A DNA stretch of 64,000 nt from JBDTSW01 sp963807385. GTDB taxonomy: Bacteria; Actinomycetota; Thermoleophilia; Solirubrobacterales; 70-9. The stretch spans positions 620,001 through 684,000 of the forward strand of contig CAWEBQ010000003.1 in NCBI GenBank assembly GCA_963807385.1, read 5' to 3'. Shown piece by piece: positions 8,501-17,003 of this stretch. Position 1 is the stretch's first letter. Each line of letters starts with the position of its first letter. The translations under genes and the position numbers were made by a program. Under the pieces are notes generated by a model. It was not told the origin of the DNA. It did not search any database and worked only from the letters and a program-made list of their open reading frames with translations.

Positions 8501-9069
8501 TCGTAGCGCGAGGCCGGGAGCCAGCCGAACACGCGGACGGCGCGAAAGTAGTCGCGGGCCCATCCCAGGCAGCTCACCACCTCGTCGCGCGGACGCGTGG
8601 CGCAATGGGCCTGCATGTCGGCGAGGAAGCGCTCATCCACCGACCGTCGGCGCTCCCCGATCAGGCCGAGCCGACCGTAGTTGCGATAGCCGAAATCGTG
8701 GCGAAGGCAGGCGGCTGTGAAGTCGTAGGTTCGGCCCGCGTTTCCGACGACTGGCGCGGTGCACCCGTCGGTGGAGTAGTCCAGGCGCAGGTCCCGGTCA
8801 GGCGCGGAGCGGTAGCCCAGGAACTCCGAGAGCTCTGCGGCCATCAGGTCCTCGACCAGGTACCGCTCGGCGGCAGGCGTCGGGACGACTGCGCCCGACG
8901 GCGTGGGCGTTCCGGCCTGCCCCGGAAGGATCGCCTTCGCGAGCGTGGCCGGCAGGTCGAGGGCCGGCAACGGGCCCAGCGCCATGGCTGTGGCAAGCGC
9001 CAGCGCGGCCAGCAGGATCAGTCCCACGTGCTCGACGCTCGCCTGGCCGCGTTGCGAGTACGGCTTCAC
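8497..9069 (-). CDS. Secreted phospholipase A2-like protein with pilin-like N-terminus
   Basis: Translation from GTG gives 190 residues. The N-terminus RGQASVEHVGLILLAALALA resembles class III/TadE-type pilin-like leaders: a short basic head, E before a hydrophobic helix. Residues ~95-185 resemble prokaryotic phospholipase A2: DGCTAP, then TAACLRHDFGYRNYG with the catalytic His124-Asp125 pair next to Cys121, then a helix with DERFLADMQAHC. The family hydrolyses the sn-2 ester of phospholipids outside the cell using Ca2+. The HDFGY core is strong evidence for the fold; activity is not proven. The gene faces the ABC operon convergently and starts just ahead of the tmRNA promoter on the other strand. 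Confidence 0.78.
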   Translation of the reverse strand: MKPYSQRGQASVEHVGLILLAALALATAMALGPLPALDLPATLAKAILPGQAGTPTPSGAVVPTPAAERYLVEDLMAAELSEFLGYRSAPDRDLRLDYSTDGCTAPVVGNAGRTYDFTAACLRHDFGYRNYGRLGLIGERRRSVDERFLADMQAHCATRPRDEVVSCLGWARDYFRAVRVFGWLPASRYD

Positions 9070-9106
9070 GAACGGGAGAGGGACCGGGGAGCCTCACCTC
9101 ACCCCC

Positions 9107-9112
9107 TAGAAT
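9107..9112 (+). promoter_or_regulatory. Putative -10 element for ssrA
   Basis: TAGAAT lies 12 nt before the first base of the tmRNA acceptor stem, close to the distance expected for a short pre-tmRNA leader. The matching -35 position is GC-rich and unconvincing, so this is moderate evidence only. Confidence 0.4.
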
Positions 9113-9123
9113 GGGTGGCACAA

Positions 9124-9495
9124 GGGGGCGTATTTGGCTTCGACGTGGAGCTGGATCGTCTCGATGTTGCGAGTCGAGGATCCGGGTTGGCCTCGTAAAA
9201 ATATCCCCGGAAAACCATAAGTGCGAACTCTGATCATGAGTTCGCCCTCGCTGCCTAACAGCAGATGAGGGTAGTCGCGCCGGATAGCCCACGATTCGGG
9301 TCGCGGCTTCAGCAGTGGGCTCACCCCAACGGTAGGACCCTCGACCCGAGGGGGACATTCTTAGGAGGGTGTGGCGTCCGGGCACGTGCCCCTCGGATTG
9401 ACCGAACCGGACGCCGAGATCAGACTCCGAGGGAACGCTCGTAGTACGCATCGGGACAGGCTTCGCACACGCCGGTTCGACTCCGGCCGCCTCCA
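9124..9495 (+). ncRNA. ssrA: Transfer-messenger RNA (tmRNA)
   Basis: The 5' end GGGGGCGTATTTGGCTTCGA matches the tmRNA start consensus. Bases 9124-9130 pair with 9488-9494 (CGCCTCC) to form the tRNA-like acceptor stem, preceded by the T-arm GGTTCGACTCC. The CCA end is not encoded (A then TCA follows). The tag frame starts at the resume codon GCG (9223) and reads ANSDHEFALAA then TAA (9256-9258), a typical proteolysis tag ending in ALAA. Pseudoknot-like GC repeats follow. tmRNA with SmpB (gene at 14673-15158 here) rescues stalled ribosomes and tags the incomplete peptide for degradation. Confidence 0.96.
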
Positions 9496-9526
9496 TCACT
9501 CGGCCATCTCACCAAGGCGCTGGGGC

Positions 9527-9542
9527 CGCCCCGGCCGGGGCG
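9527..9542. terminator. GC palindrome after ssrA, possible terminator
   Basis: CGCCCCGGCCGGGGCG is a perfect 16-bp palindrome about 30 nt past the tmRNA 3' end. No T-run follows, so its role in termination or 3' processing is a guess. Confidence 0.3.
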
Positions 9543-9595
9543 CACCCGCCGGGTCGCGGCGATAGGGTCCGGGCGAGATCGACCCAGGAGGAGAC

Positions 9596-9883
9596 GTGCC
9601 CACACTTCACATCGAGCACCCGATCACCGACCTGGACACCTGGCTGGGCGCGTTCACTCGCTTCGACGAGGCCCGCAGGAACGCCGGCGTCCGGGCTCAG
9701 CGGGTCCAGCAGCCGGTGGACGACGACAAGTACATCTACGTCTGGCTGGACTTCGAGACCCTCGAGCAGGCGGAGAACTTCAAAGGCTTCCTGGAGACGA
9801 CCGTGTGGGCCAACGCCGAAGCCTCCCCGGCCCTCGACGGAACCCCCACCGCCCGGATCCTCGACGAGGTGGCCACGAGCTGA
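9596..9883 (+). CDS. Small protein, possible dimeric alpha/beta-barrel (antibiotic-monooxygenase-like)
   Basis: A 95-residue cytosolic protein from GTG with a strong AGGAGGAG ribosome-binding site. The pattern of short strands around TLHIEHPITDLDTWLGAFTR and YIYVWLDFETLEQAENFKGF suggests a ferredoxin-like dimeric alpha/beta barrel of the ABM/Dabb type. There is no catalytic motif to name a reaction. It lies between ssrA and another small gene. Function is unknown and the fold assignment is tentative. Confidence 0.6.
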   Translation: MPTLHIEHPITDLDTWLGAFTRFDEARRNAGVRAQRVQQPVDDDKYIYVWLDFETLEQAENFKGFLETTVWANAEASPALDGTPTARILDEVATS

Positions 9884-9922
9884 GGACTCACGCGGTGCGG
9901 GACAGGTAGGGTTCCCGCCTTC

Positions 9923-10141
9923 GTGGGAATGCTCATCCTCAACAAGGTCGGGCCGAAGGGCGAGCAACTCGCGCTCGAGGCTGGCAGGATCACCGAGATC
10001 GCGGTCGGGATCGACCCCGAATTCGACGCCGCCACGTACGACTCCGATGCCTACGGGGACGAGGAACTCGAGGGCATCGTCTTCGATGCCCTGAACGGCC
10101 TCGACTCCGAATGGCGCTCCCACCTCGAGCCGGCTGAGTAG
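9923..10141 (+). CDS. Small acidic hypothetical protein
   Basis: A 72-residue, strongly acidic protein from a GTG start (GMLILNKVGPKGEQLALEAG at the N-terminus). No signal peptide, membrane segment or recognised motif is seen. It is preceded by an unremarkable 39-nt gap and followed by a dyad (10173-10195). I do not recognise the family; coding status rests on frame, composition and lack of a competing gene. Confidence 0.5.
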   Translation: MGMLILNKVGPKGEQLALEAGRITEIAVGIDPEFDAATYDSDAYGDEELEGIVFDALNGLDSEWRSHLEPAE

Positions 10142-10172
10142 CGCCGGCGCCGCTGCGGGCGGGCTGGTTCCT

Positions 10173-10195
10173 AACGCTACATTTAGTGAAGCGTT
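10173..10195. promoter_or_regulatory. AT-richer dyad upstream of the site-2 protease gene
   Basis: AACGCT (10173-10178) and AGCGTT (10190-10195) flank an 11-nt centre ACATTTAGTGA in an otherwise GC-rich area, 18 nt before the next gene. It could be an operator or the terminator stem of the preceding small gene. Confidence 0.35.
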
Positions 10196-10213
10196 GGAGA
10201 ATCCTTCTGCCCC

Positions 10214-11077
10214 ATGAGCGATTCCAGAGCCACATCCTGGCCACCCGAGCCGCCGCCCGAGCGCGAGTACCAGCCGATCCACCCCGGCGCGGGCCGGGAG
10301 GCGAGCTGGCGCAAGCGGCTCCGCAACCTGGCCGGCCCGATCGCCGCCGGCGCCGTGCTGATGGCGACCAAGGGGAAGGCGATCCTGCTGCTGCTCCCGA
10401 AGCTGAAGATCTTCACCACATCGGCCACGATGCTGGTCTCGATCGCCGCCTACACGCTGATCTGGCCCTGGACGTTCGCGCTGGGCTTCGTTGTGCTGCT
10501 CCTGATCCACGAGCTGGGGCACGTGATCCAGCTGCGGCGCGAGGGAGTGGAGGCCTCAGCGCCCATGTTCATCCCATTCATGGGCGCGGTCGTCGCCGCG
10601 AAGTCGATGGGTGATGACGCGGCCGCCGAGGCGCGCGTCGGCCTTGCCGGTCCAGTCGTGGGCTCGATCGCGACGCTGGTCCCGCTGGGCATCTGGCTCG
10701 CCACGGGCAACGAGTTCTGGCAGGCGCTCGCCTACATCGGCTTCTTCATCAATCTGATCAACCTGCTGCCCGTGCTGCCGCTGGACGGCGGCCGTGCGAT
10801 GGCTGCGCTTTCGCCGTGGGTCTGGCTTGCCGGGTTCGCGGCGCTGGTTGGGCTCACGTTCGCCTTCCCCAATCCGATCATGATCCTCGTGCTGGTCTTC
10901 GGCGGCATGGAGACGTGGCAGCGCTGGAAGGCACGTCACACGCCGGAGGCGCGGGCCTACCACGCCATACCAGGGCGGACCCGCGCGATCGTTGCCGTCA
11001 CCTACCTGCTGCTCGCCGGGCTGCTCGCCTTCGGCGTCTCGGAGACCTTTCTCGAGCGCAGCCTCTCCGACGTCTGA
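10214..11077 (+). CDS. Site-2 protease family (M50) membrane zinc metalloprotease
   Basis: The 287-residue polytopic protein carries the M50 catalytic motifs: HELGH at residues 99-103 inside a transmembrane helix (two His zinc ligands and the catalytic Glu), and NLLPVLPLDGGR near 184-194 supplying the Asp ligand. The family cleaves substrates within the membrane, often releasing anti-sigma factors or processing signal-peptide remnants. The membrane-tethered sigma factor at 4606 is in the same window, but no direct link is shown. The next gene starts 20 nt downstream, so they may be co-transcribed. Confidence 0.88.
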   Translation: MSDSRATSWPPEPPPEREYQPIHPGAGREASWRKRLRNLAGPIAAGAVLMATKGKAILLLLPKLKIFTTSATMLVSIAAYTLIWPWTFALGFVVLLLIHELGHVIQLRREGVEASAPMFIPFMGAVVAAKSMGDDAAAEARVGLAGPVVGSIATLVPLGIWLATGNEFWQALAYIGFFINLINLLPVLPLDGGRAMAALSPWVWLAGFAALVGLTFAFPNPIMILVLVFGGMETWQRWKARHTPEARAYHAIPGRTRAIVAVTYLLLAGLLAFGVSETFLERSLSDV

Positions 11078-11097
11078 GGTTTGCGAGGCTGCCCGAG

Positions 11098-12462
11098 ATG
11101 AGCGCCCGGGAGTTCGACGTGGTCGTGATCGGAGCGGGGTCGTCCGGTGAGGTCTGCGCCGGGAGGATCGCCGACGGCGGGCTGAGCGTCGCCATCGTCG
11201 AGGGACACCTGGTGGGGGGCGAGTGCTCCTACTACGCGTGCATGCCCTCCAAGGCCCTCCTGCGTCCCGGCGAGGCGCTGGCCGAGGTGCGACGCGTCCC
11301 CGGGGCGGCTGAGGCGGTGACCGGGGCGGTGGACGCGGCGGCGGTGTTCGCGCGCCGCGACGAGGTGATCAGTGGTCGCGACGACTCAGGCCAGCTGCCG
11401 TGGCTCGAGGAGCGCGCGATCGAGCTCTTCCGGGGCGAGGGCCGGCTCGACGGCGAGCGGCGCGTATGGGCGGGTGAGCAGGAGCTGACCGCCCGCAGGG
11501 CGGTTGTGATCGCCACCGGCACCGTCGCCGCCGTGCCTCCGATCGAGGGGCTGGCCGAGGTCGCGCCGTGGACCAACCGCGAGGCGACGACGGCGACCGA
11601 GGTGCCCGAGCGGTTGTTGCTGCTGGGGGGCGGGCCGGTGGGCGCGGAGCTCGCGCAGGCGTACGCCACGCTCGGCTCGAGCGCCGTCCTCGTCGAATCC
11701 GAGCCCAGGCTGGTGCCACAGCTGGAGGAGTTCGCGAGCGACGAGGTGGCGGCTGGGTTGGAGGAGTCCGGCGTCGACGTGCGCCTCGGCGTCAAGGCCG
11801 AGGCCGTCTCGGGCAAGAAGGTCGTGCGAGTGACGCTCTCCGATGGCGGTGCGGTCGAGGGCGATGCGGTCCTGGTGGCGATCGGCCGGCGCCCACGGAC
11901 ATCCGACATCGGCCTCGAGACGGTGGGCGTCGAGGCCGGCGGCTACCTGGAGGTCGACGACCAGATGCGGGTCGGCGGCAGCGATTGGCTCTACGCGGTC
12001 GGAGACGTGAACGGCCGCGCCCTGCTCACGCACACCGGCAAGTACCAGGCTCGGACGTGCGCCGACCACCTGCTCGGCGAGGATGTCGCTGCCACCCGGG
12101 ATCGCCAGGGCGCCCCTCAGGTCGTCTTCACCGACCCACAGGTGGCCTCCGCTGGCCACACGATCTCGTCCGCGCGGGAGGCCGGGGTCAACGCTCGCGC
12201 CGTTGACGCGCAGACATCCGGCACGGCGGGGGCGAGCTTCCACGGCCGGAACCGGCCCGGCACCAGCCGCCTTGTCATCGACGAGGACCGGAAGGTCGTG
12301 GTGGGGGCAACGTTCGTCGGGCCCGAGGTCGCGGAGTGGCTTCACGCCGCGACCATCGCCATCGTCGGCGAGGTCCCCCTCGACCGCCTCTGGGACTCGA
12401 TCGCGGCCTACCCGACCCGAAGCGAGATCTGGTTGAAGCTGCTTGAGGAGTACGGGCTCTAA
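11098..12462 (+). CDS. Pyridine nucleotide-disulfide oxidoreductase (dihydrolipoamide dehydrogenase-like)
   Basis: From ATG 11098 the protein has 454 residues: an FAD site VVVIGAGSSGEVCAGR at the N-terminus, a redox-active pair in GGECSYYACMPSK (Cys43, Cys48), an NAD(P) Rossmann motif LLLLGGGPVGAELAQAYA near 178, and a C-terminal dimerisation domain. This is the architecture of lipoamide dehydrogenase, glutathione and mercuric reductases. Oddity: the C-terminal catalytic His-Pro-Thr-x-x-Glu reads AYPTRSE, so the proton-relay His is Tyr. A true lipoamide dehydrogenase role is therefore doubtful, and a quinone or other disulfide reductase is more likely. It ends directly against the convergent coiled-coil gene. 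Confidence 0.85.
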   Translation: MSAREFDVVVIGAGSSGEVCAGRIADGGLSVAIVEGHLVGGECSYYACMPSKALLRPGEALAEVRRVPGAAEAVTGAVDAAAVFARRDEVISGRDDSGQLPWLEERAIELFRGEGRLDGERRVWAGEQELTARRAVVIATGTVAAVPPIEGLAEVAPWTNREATTATEVPERLLLLGGGPVGAELAQAYATLGSSAVLVESEPRLVPQLEEFASDEVAAGLEESGVDVRLGVKAEAVSGKKVVRVTLSDGGAVEGDAVLVAIGRRPRTSDIGLETVGVEAGGYLEVDDQMRVGGSDWLYAVGDVNGRALLTHTGKYQARTCADHLLGEDVAATRDRQGAPQVVFTDPQVASAGHTISSAREAGVNARAVDAQTSGTAGASFHGRNRPGTSRLVIDEDRKVVVGATFVGPEVAEWLHAATIAIVGEVPLDRLWDSIAAYPTRSEIWLKLLEEYGL

Positions 12463-14628
12463 CTAGAGCGATACACGGGCCTTGAGGTCTTCCATGAAGG
12501 CCCTGGGAAAGCCCGGGATACCGTCCAGGTCGTCGAGCGAGCTGAAGCCCCCCACCCGCTCGCGGTGAGCCAGCACGCGGCCTGTCTGCGTGACCGACAG
12601 CCCTAGCCCGCGCAGGTCCTCGTATGTGGCCTCATTGATCTTGAGCGAGGTGCCCGGGGGCGGAGGCTCCGGGGGAGGTGCGGGAGGGTCCGGGGCCGGT
12701 GGGGCGGGAGCCGGGGAGAGCGGAGGCGAGGGCTCAGGCGCGGGGGGAGCGGGCGCGGGGGGGGTCGGCTGCGGCACGGGAGGCAGCGGATCGCTCGGGG
12801 GCACCGGATCAGCGGGGGCGGACGCTACGACGGGCGAGAGCGCCGCGCGCGCGGAGCCGGATACCCAGCTCGGCGGGTCCGGGCTCTCCGACGCGGACTC
12901 AGGCGCGACGGCCCGGTCCGGCGCGGGCTCGGCCGGCTCCGGTTCCGGTTCCGGTTCCGGCTCGGGATCGGAGGGCGCCGCGTCGGTCACGGGTTCCGCA
13001 TCGGTCCGCGACGGCCCCTGGGCTTGGGCGTCTTCAGCCACCGGACGGTCCCCAAAGATCTCCTCGACATCGATGGCCGGGAGCGGTGCGCTGATGCTGT
13101 CGACTGCCTCGCGGGCCCGTTCCTCGGCCGCGCCGGCGCGGCGCTCAGCATCGGCGATCCGGTTGAGCGTCTCCCGAAGGCGGCGCTCGCGCTCCACCTC
13201 CTCGGCCTTGAGCGTCGCCAGGCGCTCGGCGCGGGAAGCCCTGGCCTCGGCCTGGGCCGCTCGCGCCTCAACCTCCTCCAAGCGGCTGGCCGCCGTGTCG
13301 AGCGCCTCGACGGTGCGCTGCTGGTTCTCGGCGAGGCGCCGCTCGGTCGCCTGCAGCTCCTTCGCGAGCTCCTCCTCCTGGGCGCGCCTCTCGGCGAGCT
13401 GCCGTTCGGCCTCCTCAAGCTCGGCGAGCAGCGCTGCCCTCCGGGGGCCCTCGCGATCGGCCCCGGTACGCGCCTCCTTAACACGATCCTCTGCCTTCCG
13501 CTGCACCTCTTCCACCTCTCGGATCCGGCGATCGGCCTCCGCCCGGATCCTCTTCTCCTCCGACTCCCGCTCCTCGCGCTCGAGCCGCGCCTGCGCCCCC
13601 CGCTCAGCGGCCTCGCGTAGCTCGCGCTCGTCCTCAGTAGGTGACGCCGCGGCCGGATCCTTGATCGGTTCGCGGGGGCTTGCGACCGGGGGCACGAGCG
13701 GTGAGGGCATCGCCTCGGTGCTGCGCTCCGCGACGGGGCTTGGGGGCGCTGCCGCTGCAGACGGAGCCGGCTGGGCGGGTACCGGCGGAGCCGGCGGGCC
13801 GGCCTTCGACGCCTTCCTCAATGCCTTCGCCGCGTCCTTGGCCTGAACCTTGTTCGCGCGCTGCTTCTCGCGCTCGGCCCGGCGGTCGGCGATCGCCTGA
13901 GCCCGCTCGGCCTCCGCTCGCTGCTTCTCCGCGGCCTTTGCCTGCTTCCTCGCCTCGCGTTCCGCCCTCTTGGCGTCCCGCTTCGAGACAGCGGGCGCGG
14001 GAGCCGGCGGCGTAGCCGGAGCTGCCGGCGCCTGAGCCGCGGCGGGCGCCTGCGGTTCCGGGGCGGCGGGCTGGGCCGGGGTGGCCGGGGGCCCCGCCCG
14101 CTTCGCGGCCTTGGCCGCCGCCTTCGCATCCGCCTCGGCCTTCTTCGCTGCCTTGGCTTCCTCGTGCTTGCGCTGCTTCTCGGCCGCGGCGGCCTGCTTC
14201 TGTTCGGCCTTCTCGCGCCGCTTGCGCTGCTTGTCGGTCTCGGTCGAGACGGGGGAGCCGTGGCCCGTCACCGGCGGAGCCCCCGGGGGCGCAACGGACT
14301 GCGTGGGCGGCGTCGCACCCTGAGGCAGCGGGATTGCAGCCGGAGCAGCTGCGGCGGGCGGCGGCGGTGGGGCCGGAGTGGCGGAGGACGCGGGTGAAGC
14401 GGGCGCCGGCGCAGGCGGGGCGACCGGCGCGGCCGGCGGAGGCGCGGCCGCAGCGGCATCGGGCGCTGAATCAGGCTGGGTGACGCCCGACGCAGGCGTG
14501 CCGGGGGGCGCCGGCACGGGGTCATTCCCCGGCGCCTGCGCCGGGGGCGTTTCCTCCGCGTCCTTGCTGCGCCTCAACCTGAAGGACGGCATGCCGGAAA
14601 TCGTCTCACGCCGCACGAACTCGCGCAT
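12463..14628 (-). CDS. Pro/Ala-rich coiled-coil protein with C-terminal helix-hairpin-helix domain
   Basis: The protein is about 721 residues long (or 709 from a second ATG at 14592). The N-terminal half is low complexity, rich in Pro, Ala and Lys. The centre, about 330-520, is an extended Glu/Arg/Ala coiled coil. A second Pro-rich stretch with a repeated PEPEPE run follows. The last ~60 residues form a ComEA-like helix-hairpin-helix (INEATYEDLRGLGLSVTQ, then LAHRERVGGFSSLDDLDGIP), which usually binds DNA non-specifically. It has no signal peptide or membrane segment, so it is probably cytoplasmic. It sits downstream of smpB on the same strand. A nucleoid or DNA-uptake-related scaffold is possible, but the function is unknown. 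Confidence 0.7.
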   Translation of the reverse strand: MREFVRRETISGMPSFRLRRSKDAEETPPAQAPGNDPVPAPPGTPASGVTQPDSAPDAAAAAPPPAAPVAPPAPAPASPASSATPAPPPPPAAAAPAAIPLPQGATPPTQSVAPPGAPPVTGHGSPVSTETDKQRKRREKAEQKQAAAAEKQRKHEEAKAAKKAEADAKAAAKAAKRAGPPATPAQPAAPEPQAPAAAQAPAAPATPPAPAPAVSKRDAKRAEREARKQAKAAEKQRAEAERAQAIADRRAEREKQRANKVQAKDAAKALRKASKAGPPAPPVPAQPAPSAAAAPPSPVAERSTEAMPSPLVPPVASPREPIKDPAAASPTEDERELREAAERGAQARLEREERESEEKRIRAEADRRIREVEEVQRKAEDRVKEARTGADREGPRRAALLAELEEAERQLAERRAQEEELAKELQATERRLAENQQRTVEALDTAASRLEEVEARAAQAEARASRAERLATLKAEEVERERRLRETLNRIADAERRAGAAEERAREAVDSISAPLPAIDVEEIFGDRPVAEDAQAQGPSRTDAEPVTDAAPSDPEPEPEPEPEPAEPAPDRAVAPESASESPDPPSWVSGSARAALSPVVASAPADPVPPSDPLPPVPQPTPPAPAPPAPEPSPPLSPAPAPPAPDPPAPPPEPPPPGTSLKINEATYEDLRGLGLSVTQTGRVLAHRERVGGFSSLDDLDGIPGFPRAFMEDLKARVSL

Positions 14629-14672
14629 ACCGGGTCGCCTGGGCGTAAGCGATCATGCAGGCAACGGCTCCC

Positions 14673-15158
14673 CTACCGGCCCTTGCTCCGCTCGCTCAGC
14701 TCCCGGTCGATCTCGCGCCGCTGGTCTCGGTCGCGCAGCTCACGGCGTCTGTCGCGCTGCTCCTTCCCCCGCGCGAGGCCCAGCTCCAGCTTCGCATGGG
14801 CGCCTTTGAAGTAGATGCGGAGCGGGACGAGCGTCAGCCCCTTCTGCTGGGTCTTCCCGATCAGGCGCTCGATCTCACGGCGGTGGAGCAGCAGCTTCCG
14901 CGGCCGCTCCGGCTCGTGGTTCTCCGTCGCGGCCGGCCCATATGGCGGGATGTGTGCGTTCTGCAGCCAGACCTCGTTGCCCTGAACCGACGCGTAGGCC
15001 TCCGCGATCTGCGCCTTGCCCTGGCGCAGCGATTTCACCTCGCTGCCGCGCAGCTCGAGGCCGGCCTCGAAGCTCTCGAGGATCTCGTACTTGTGGCGCG
15101 CGCGACGGTTCGAAGCCACGTCGCCCGGATCGACCTTCCGCTTGCCCTTCTTGGCCAT
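14673..15158 (-). CDS. smpB: SsrA-binding protein SmpB
   Basis: The 161-residue basic protein shows the SmpB oligonucleotide-binding core: NRRARHKYEILESFEAGLEL, LRGSEVKSLRQGKA, then PERPRKLLLHRREI. The Arg/Lys-rich C-terminal tail enters the mRNA channel of stalled ribosomes. SmpB binds the tRNA-like part of tmRNA and delivers it to the A site. Its ATG follows the stop codon of rnr with no spacer, as in many Gram-positive rnr-smpB operons. The partner tmRNA gene lies about 5 kb away on the other strand. Confidence 0.96.
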   Translation of the reverse strand: MAKKGKRKVDPGDVASNRRARHKYEILESFEAGLELRGSEVKSLRQGKAQIAEAYASVQGNEVWLQNAHIPPYGPAATENHEPERPRKLLLHRREIERLIGKTQQKGLTLVPLRIYFKGAHAKLELGLARGKEQRDRRRELRDRDQRREIDRELSERSKGR

Positions 15159-17003
15159 CTAGCGTCGCCTCCGTCGCCCGCCCCGGCCCTCACGCGTCCC
15201 CTGGGCCTTGCGGCGCGCCTCGCGAGGCCGCTTGGTCGGCGGTCGCTTGCGCGGCCGCTCGGTGCTGGCCCCGTCGATTGCCGGCTCGAGGTCCACCCTG
15301 CCCCTCGCTGTCTCGATGCCCGTCGGGCTGACCGTCACGGGGTCGCCGAGGCGGATCACATGCCCCTGCCGCCGGCCGACCAGCGCCGTCTCGGTCTCGT
15401 TCAGGTCGTAGTAGTCGCCGCGGAGCAGCCGTGCGGGGAGAAATCCCTCGTAGACGTCCGCCAGCTCGCCCGAGAAGCTCACGAAGGCTCCCCCGCCGAC
15501 CAGCCCGGAGACCTCGCCATCGAAGCGCGTGTCCCACCCCCGCGAGTACAGCTCGCGCTCCAGCAAGAACGCGGTGCACACGCGATCCGCGCGGCGCTCC
15601 AGCGACATCGCGTTGCGCTCGAGCTCCGAGCTCCTCCCGCCGGCCTCCTCCACGTGGCTGCGCGTGGGCTGCTCCTCCCCGCCCCCAAAGGTCGAGAGCA
15701 GTGCCCGGTGCGCGACCAGGTCTGGGTACCGGCGGATGGGCGACGTGAAGTGAGCGTAGGCCGAGCTCCCCAGGCCGGCGTGGCCGACGTTCCGGTGGCT
15801 GTAGACGGCCGGTTTGAGCGATCGGAGGATGAGTGATGTATACGCCGCACGGCCGTGGCCCCGGCGCTTTGCCTCGCGCGCTACGAACCGGCTCGCCTCC
15901 GCGACCAGCTCTCCCGCCTCCTGGCGCTGGAGGTTCCGCGGCAGGGGGGGCGCCGGGATGTCGAGCGCGGCGAGCTGGCCAAAGAGCTGAGCGACCCGGT
16001 CGGGGTCGGGGGCCTCGTGGACCCGGTAGAGGGTCGGAACCCGTCGCGCCTCCGCGACCTGGGCGACCTGCTCGTTTGTGAGGATCATGAGGTGCTCGAT
16101 CAGCCGGTGGGCCTCCGTCGCGGTGCTGCCGCGAGCCGCGACCACCTCGCCGTCGCCGCCGAACTCGAACTCGGGTTCGGAGCTGTTGACCTCCAGCGAG
16201 GCGTGCTTCCGGCTGTCGGCGAGGAGGCCTGCCGCGCGGCGCGCGTGCTGGAGCGGGTCGGCCGCGATGTCCGGAGGGCGCTCCTGCCCGGCGAAGATCC
16301 GGTCGAGCTGGTCGTAGTCCAACCGGGCGTCGGAGCGGATGACGCTGCGGTAGAAGCTCGCTCCGGCCGGCTCGCCGGCGGCCGAGACCCGCACCTCCAT
16401 CGTCACCGCCAGCCTCTCCACCCCGGGCGCGAGGCTGCACGCGTCGCCCGAGAGGGCGAGCGGCAGCATCGGCTCGACGGTCCCGGGGACGTAGACGCTC
16501 GTCCCGCGGGCGTAGGCCTCAGCCTCGAGCGCGGATCCCGGCCGAACGTGGGCGGCGACGTCGGCGATGTGGACCCAGAGGCGGACTCCATCGCCGTCGG
16601 GCTGGGCGGAGACGGCGTCGTCGAAGTCACGAGCGGTCGCCGGGTCCACGGTGAAGGTGTCAAGGGTGGTCAGGTCCCGCCTCCCGCCCGGCTCGTCCCC
16701 GCGCGCCGCCTCCGCCGCGAGCGCGGCCTCAAGCTCCACGGCCTCGGGGAATCCACGCTCCAGCCCAGCCTCATAGATCATTGCCCCGACCACGTCCGCC
16801 GCGCGCTTTGGAGAGCCCAGCTCCAGCGTGGCCCGGTTTCCCCGCGGTCCGGACTCGACCAGCACCATGGCGCCGGACGGGCCCTCGCCGCCCGCCAGGG
16901 GAAGCCGGGGGCCCGGGTCGAACAGCGGCTCCACCACGCGGAACTTCCCGCGCTTGGCCACCACGCCGACGAACCGTTCCCGATCGTGCGAGCTCGAGGC
17001 CAT
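15159..17003 (-). CDS. rnr: Ribonuclease R/RNase II family 3'-5' exoribonuclease
   Basis: This 614-residue enzyme has the RNB catalytic domain beginning near residue 110; DPATARDFDDA (120-130) holds the Asp residues that bind two Mg ions. A C-terminal S1-like RNA-binding domain and an Arg/Lys-rich tail follow. It degrades structured RNA, including mRNA released by tmRNA. It is shorter than the ~800-residue E. coli enzyme, with reduced N-terminal cold-shock domains, as often seen in actinobacteria. It abuts smpB and overlaps the S41 protease gene by one base, indicating one operon. Confidence 0.92.
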   Translation of the reverse strand: MASSSHDRERFVGVVAKRGKFRVVEPLFDPGPRLPLAGGEGPSGAMVLVESGPRGNRATLELGSPKRAADVVGAMIYEAGLERGFPEAVELEAALAAEAARGDEPGGRRDLTTLDTFTVDPATARDFDDAVSAQPDGDGVRLWVHIADVAAHVRPGSALEAEAYARGTSVYVPGTVEPMLPLALSGDACSLAPGVERLAVTMEVRVSAAGEPAGASFYRSVIRSDARLDYDQLDRIFAGQERPPDIAADPLQHARRAAGLLADSRKHASLEVNSSEPEFEFGGDGEVVAARGSTATEAHRLIEHLMILTNEQVAQVAEARRVPTLYRVHEAPDPDRVAQLFGQLAALDIPAPPLPRNLQRQEAGELVAEASRFVAREAKRRGHGRAAYTSLILRSLKPAVYSHRNVGHAGLGSSAYAHFTSPIRRYPDLVAHRALLSTFGGGEEQPTRSHVEEAGGRSSELERNAMSLERRADRVCTAFLLERELYSRGWDTRFDGEVSGLVGGGAFVSFSGELADVYEGFLPARLLRGDYYDLNETETALVGRRQGHVIRLGDPVTVSPTGIETARGRVDLEPAIDGASTERPRKRPPTKRPREARRKAQGTREGRGGRRRRR

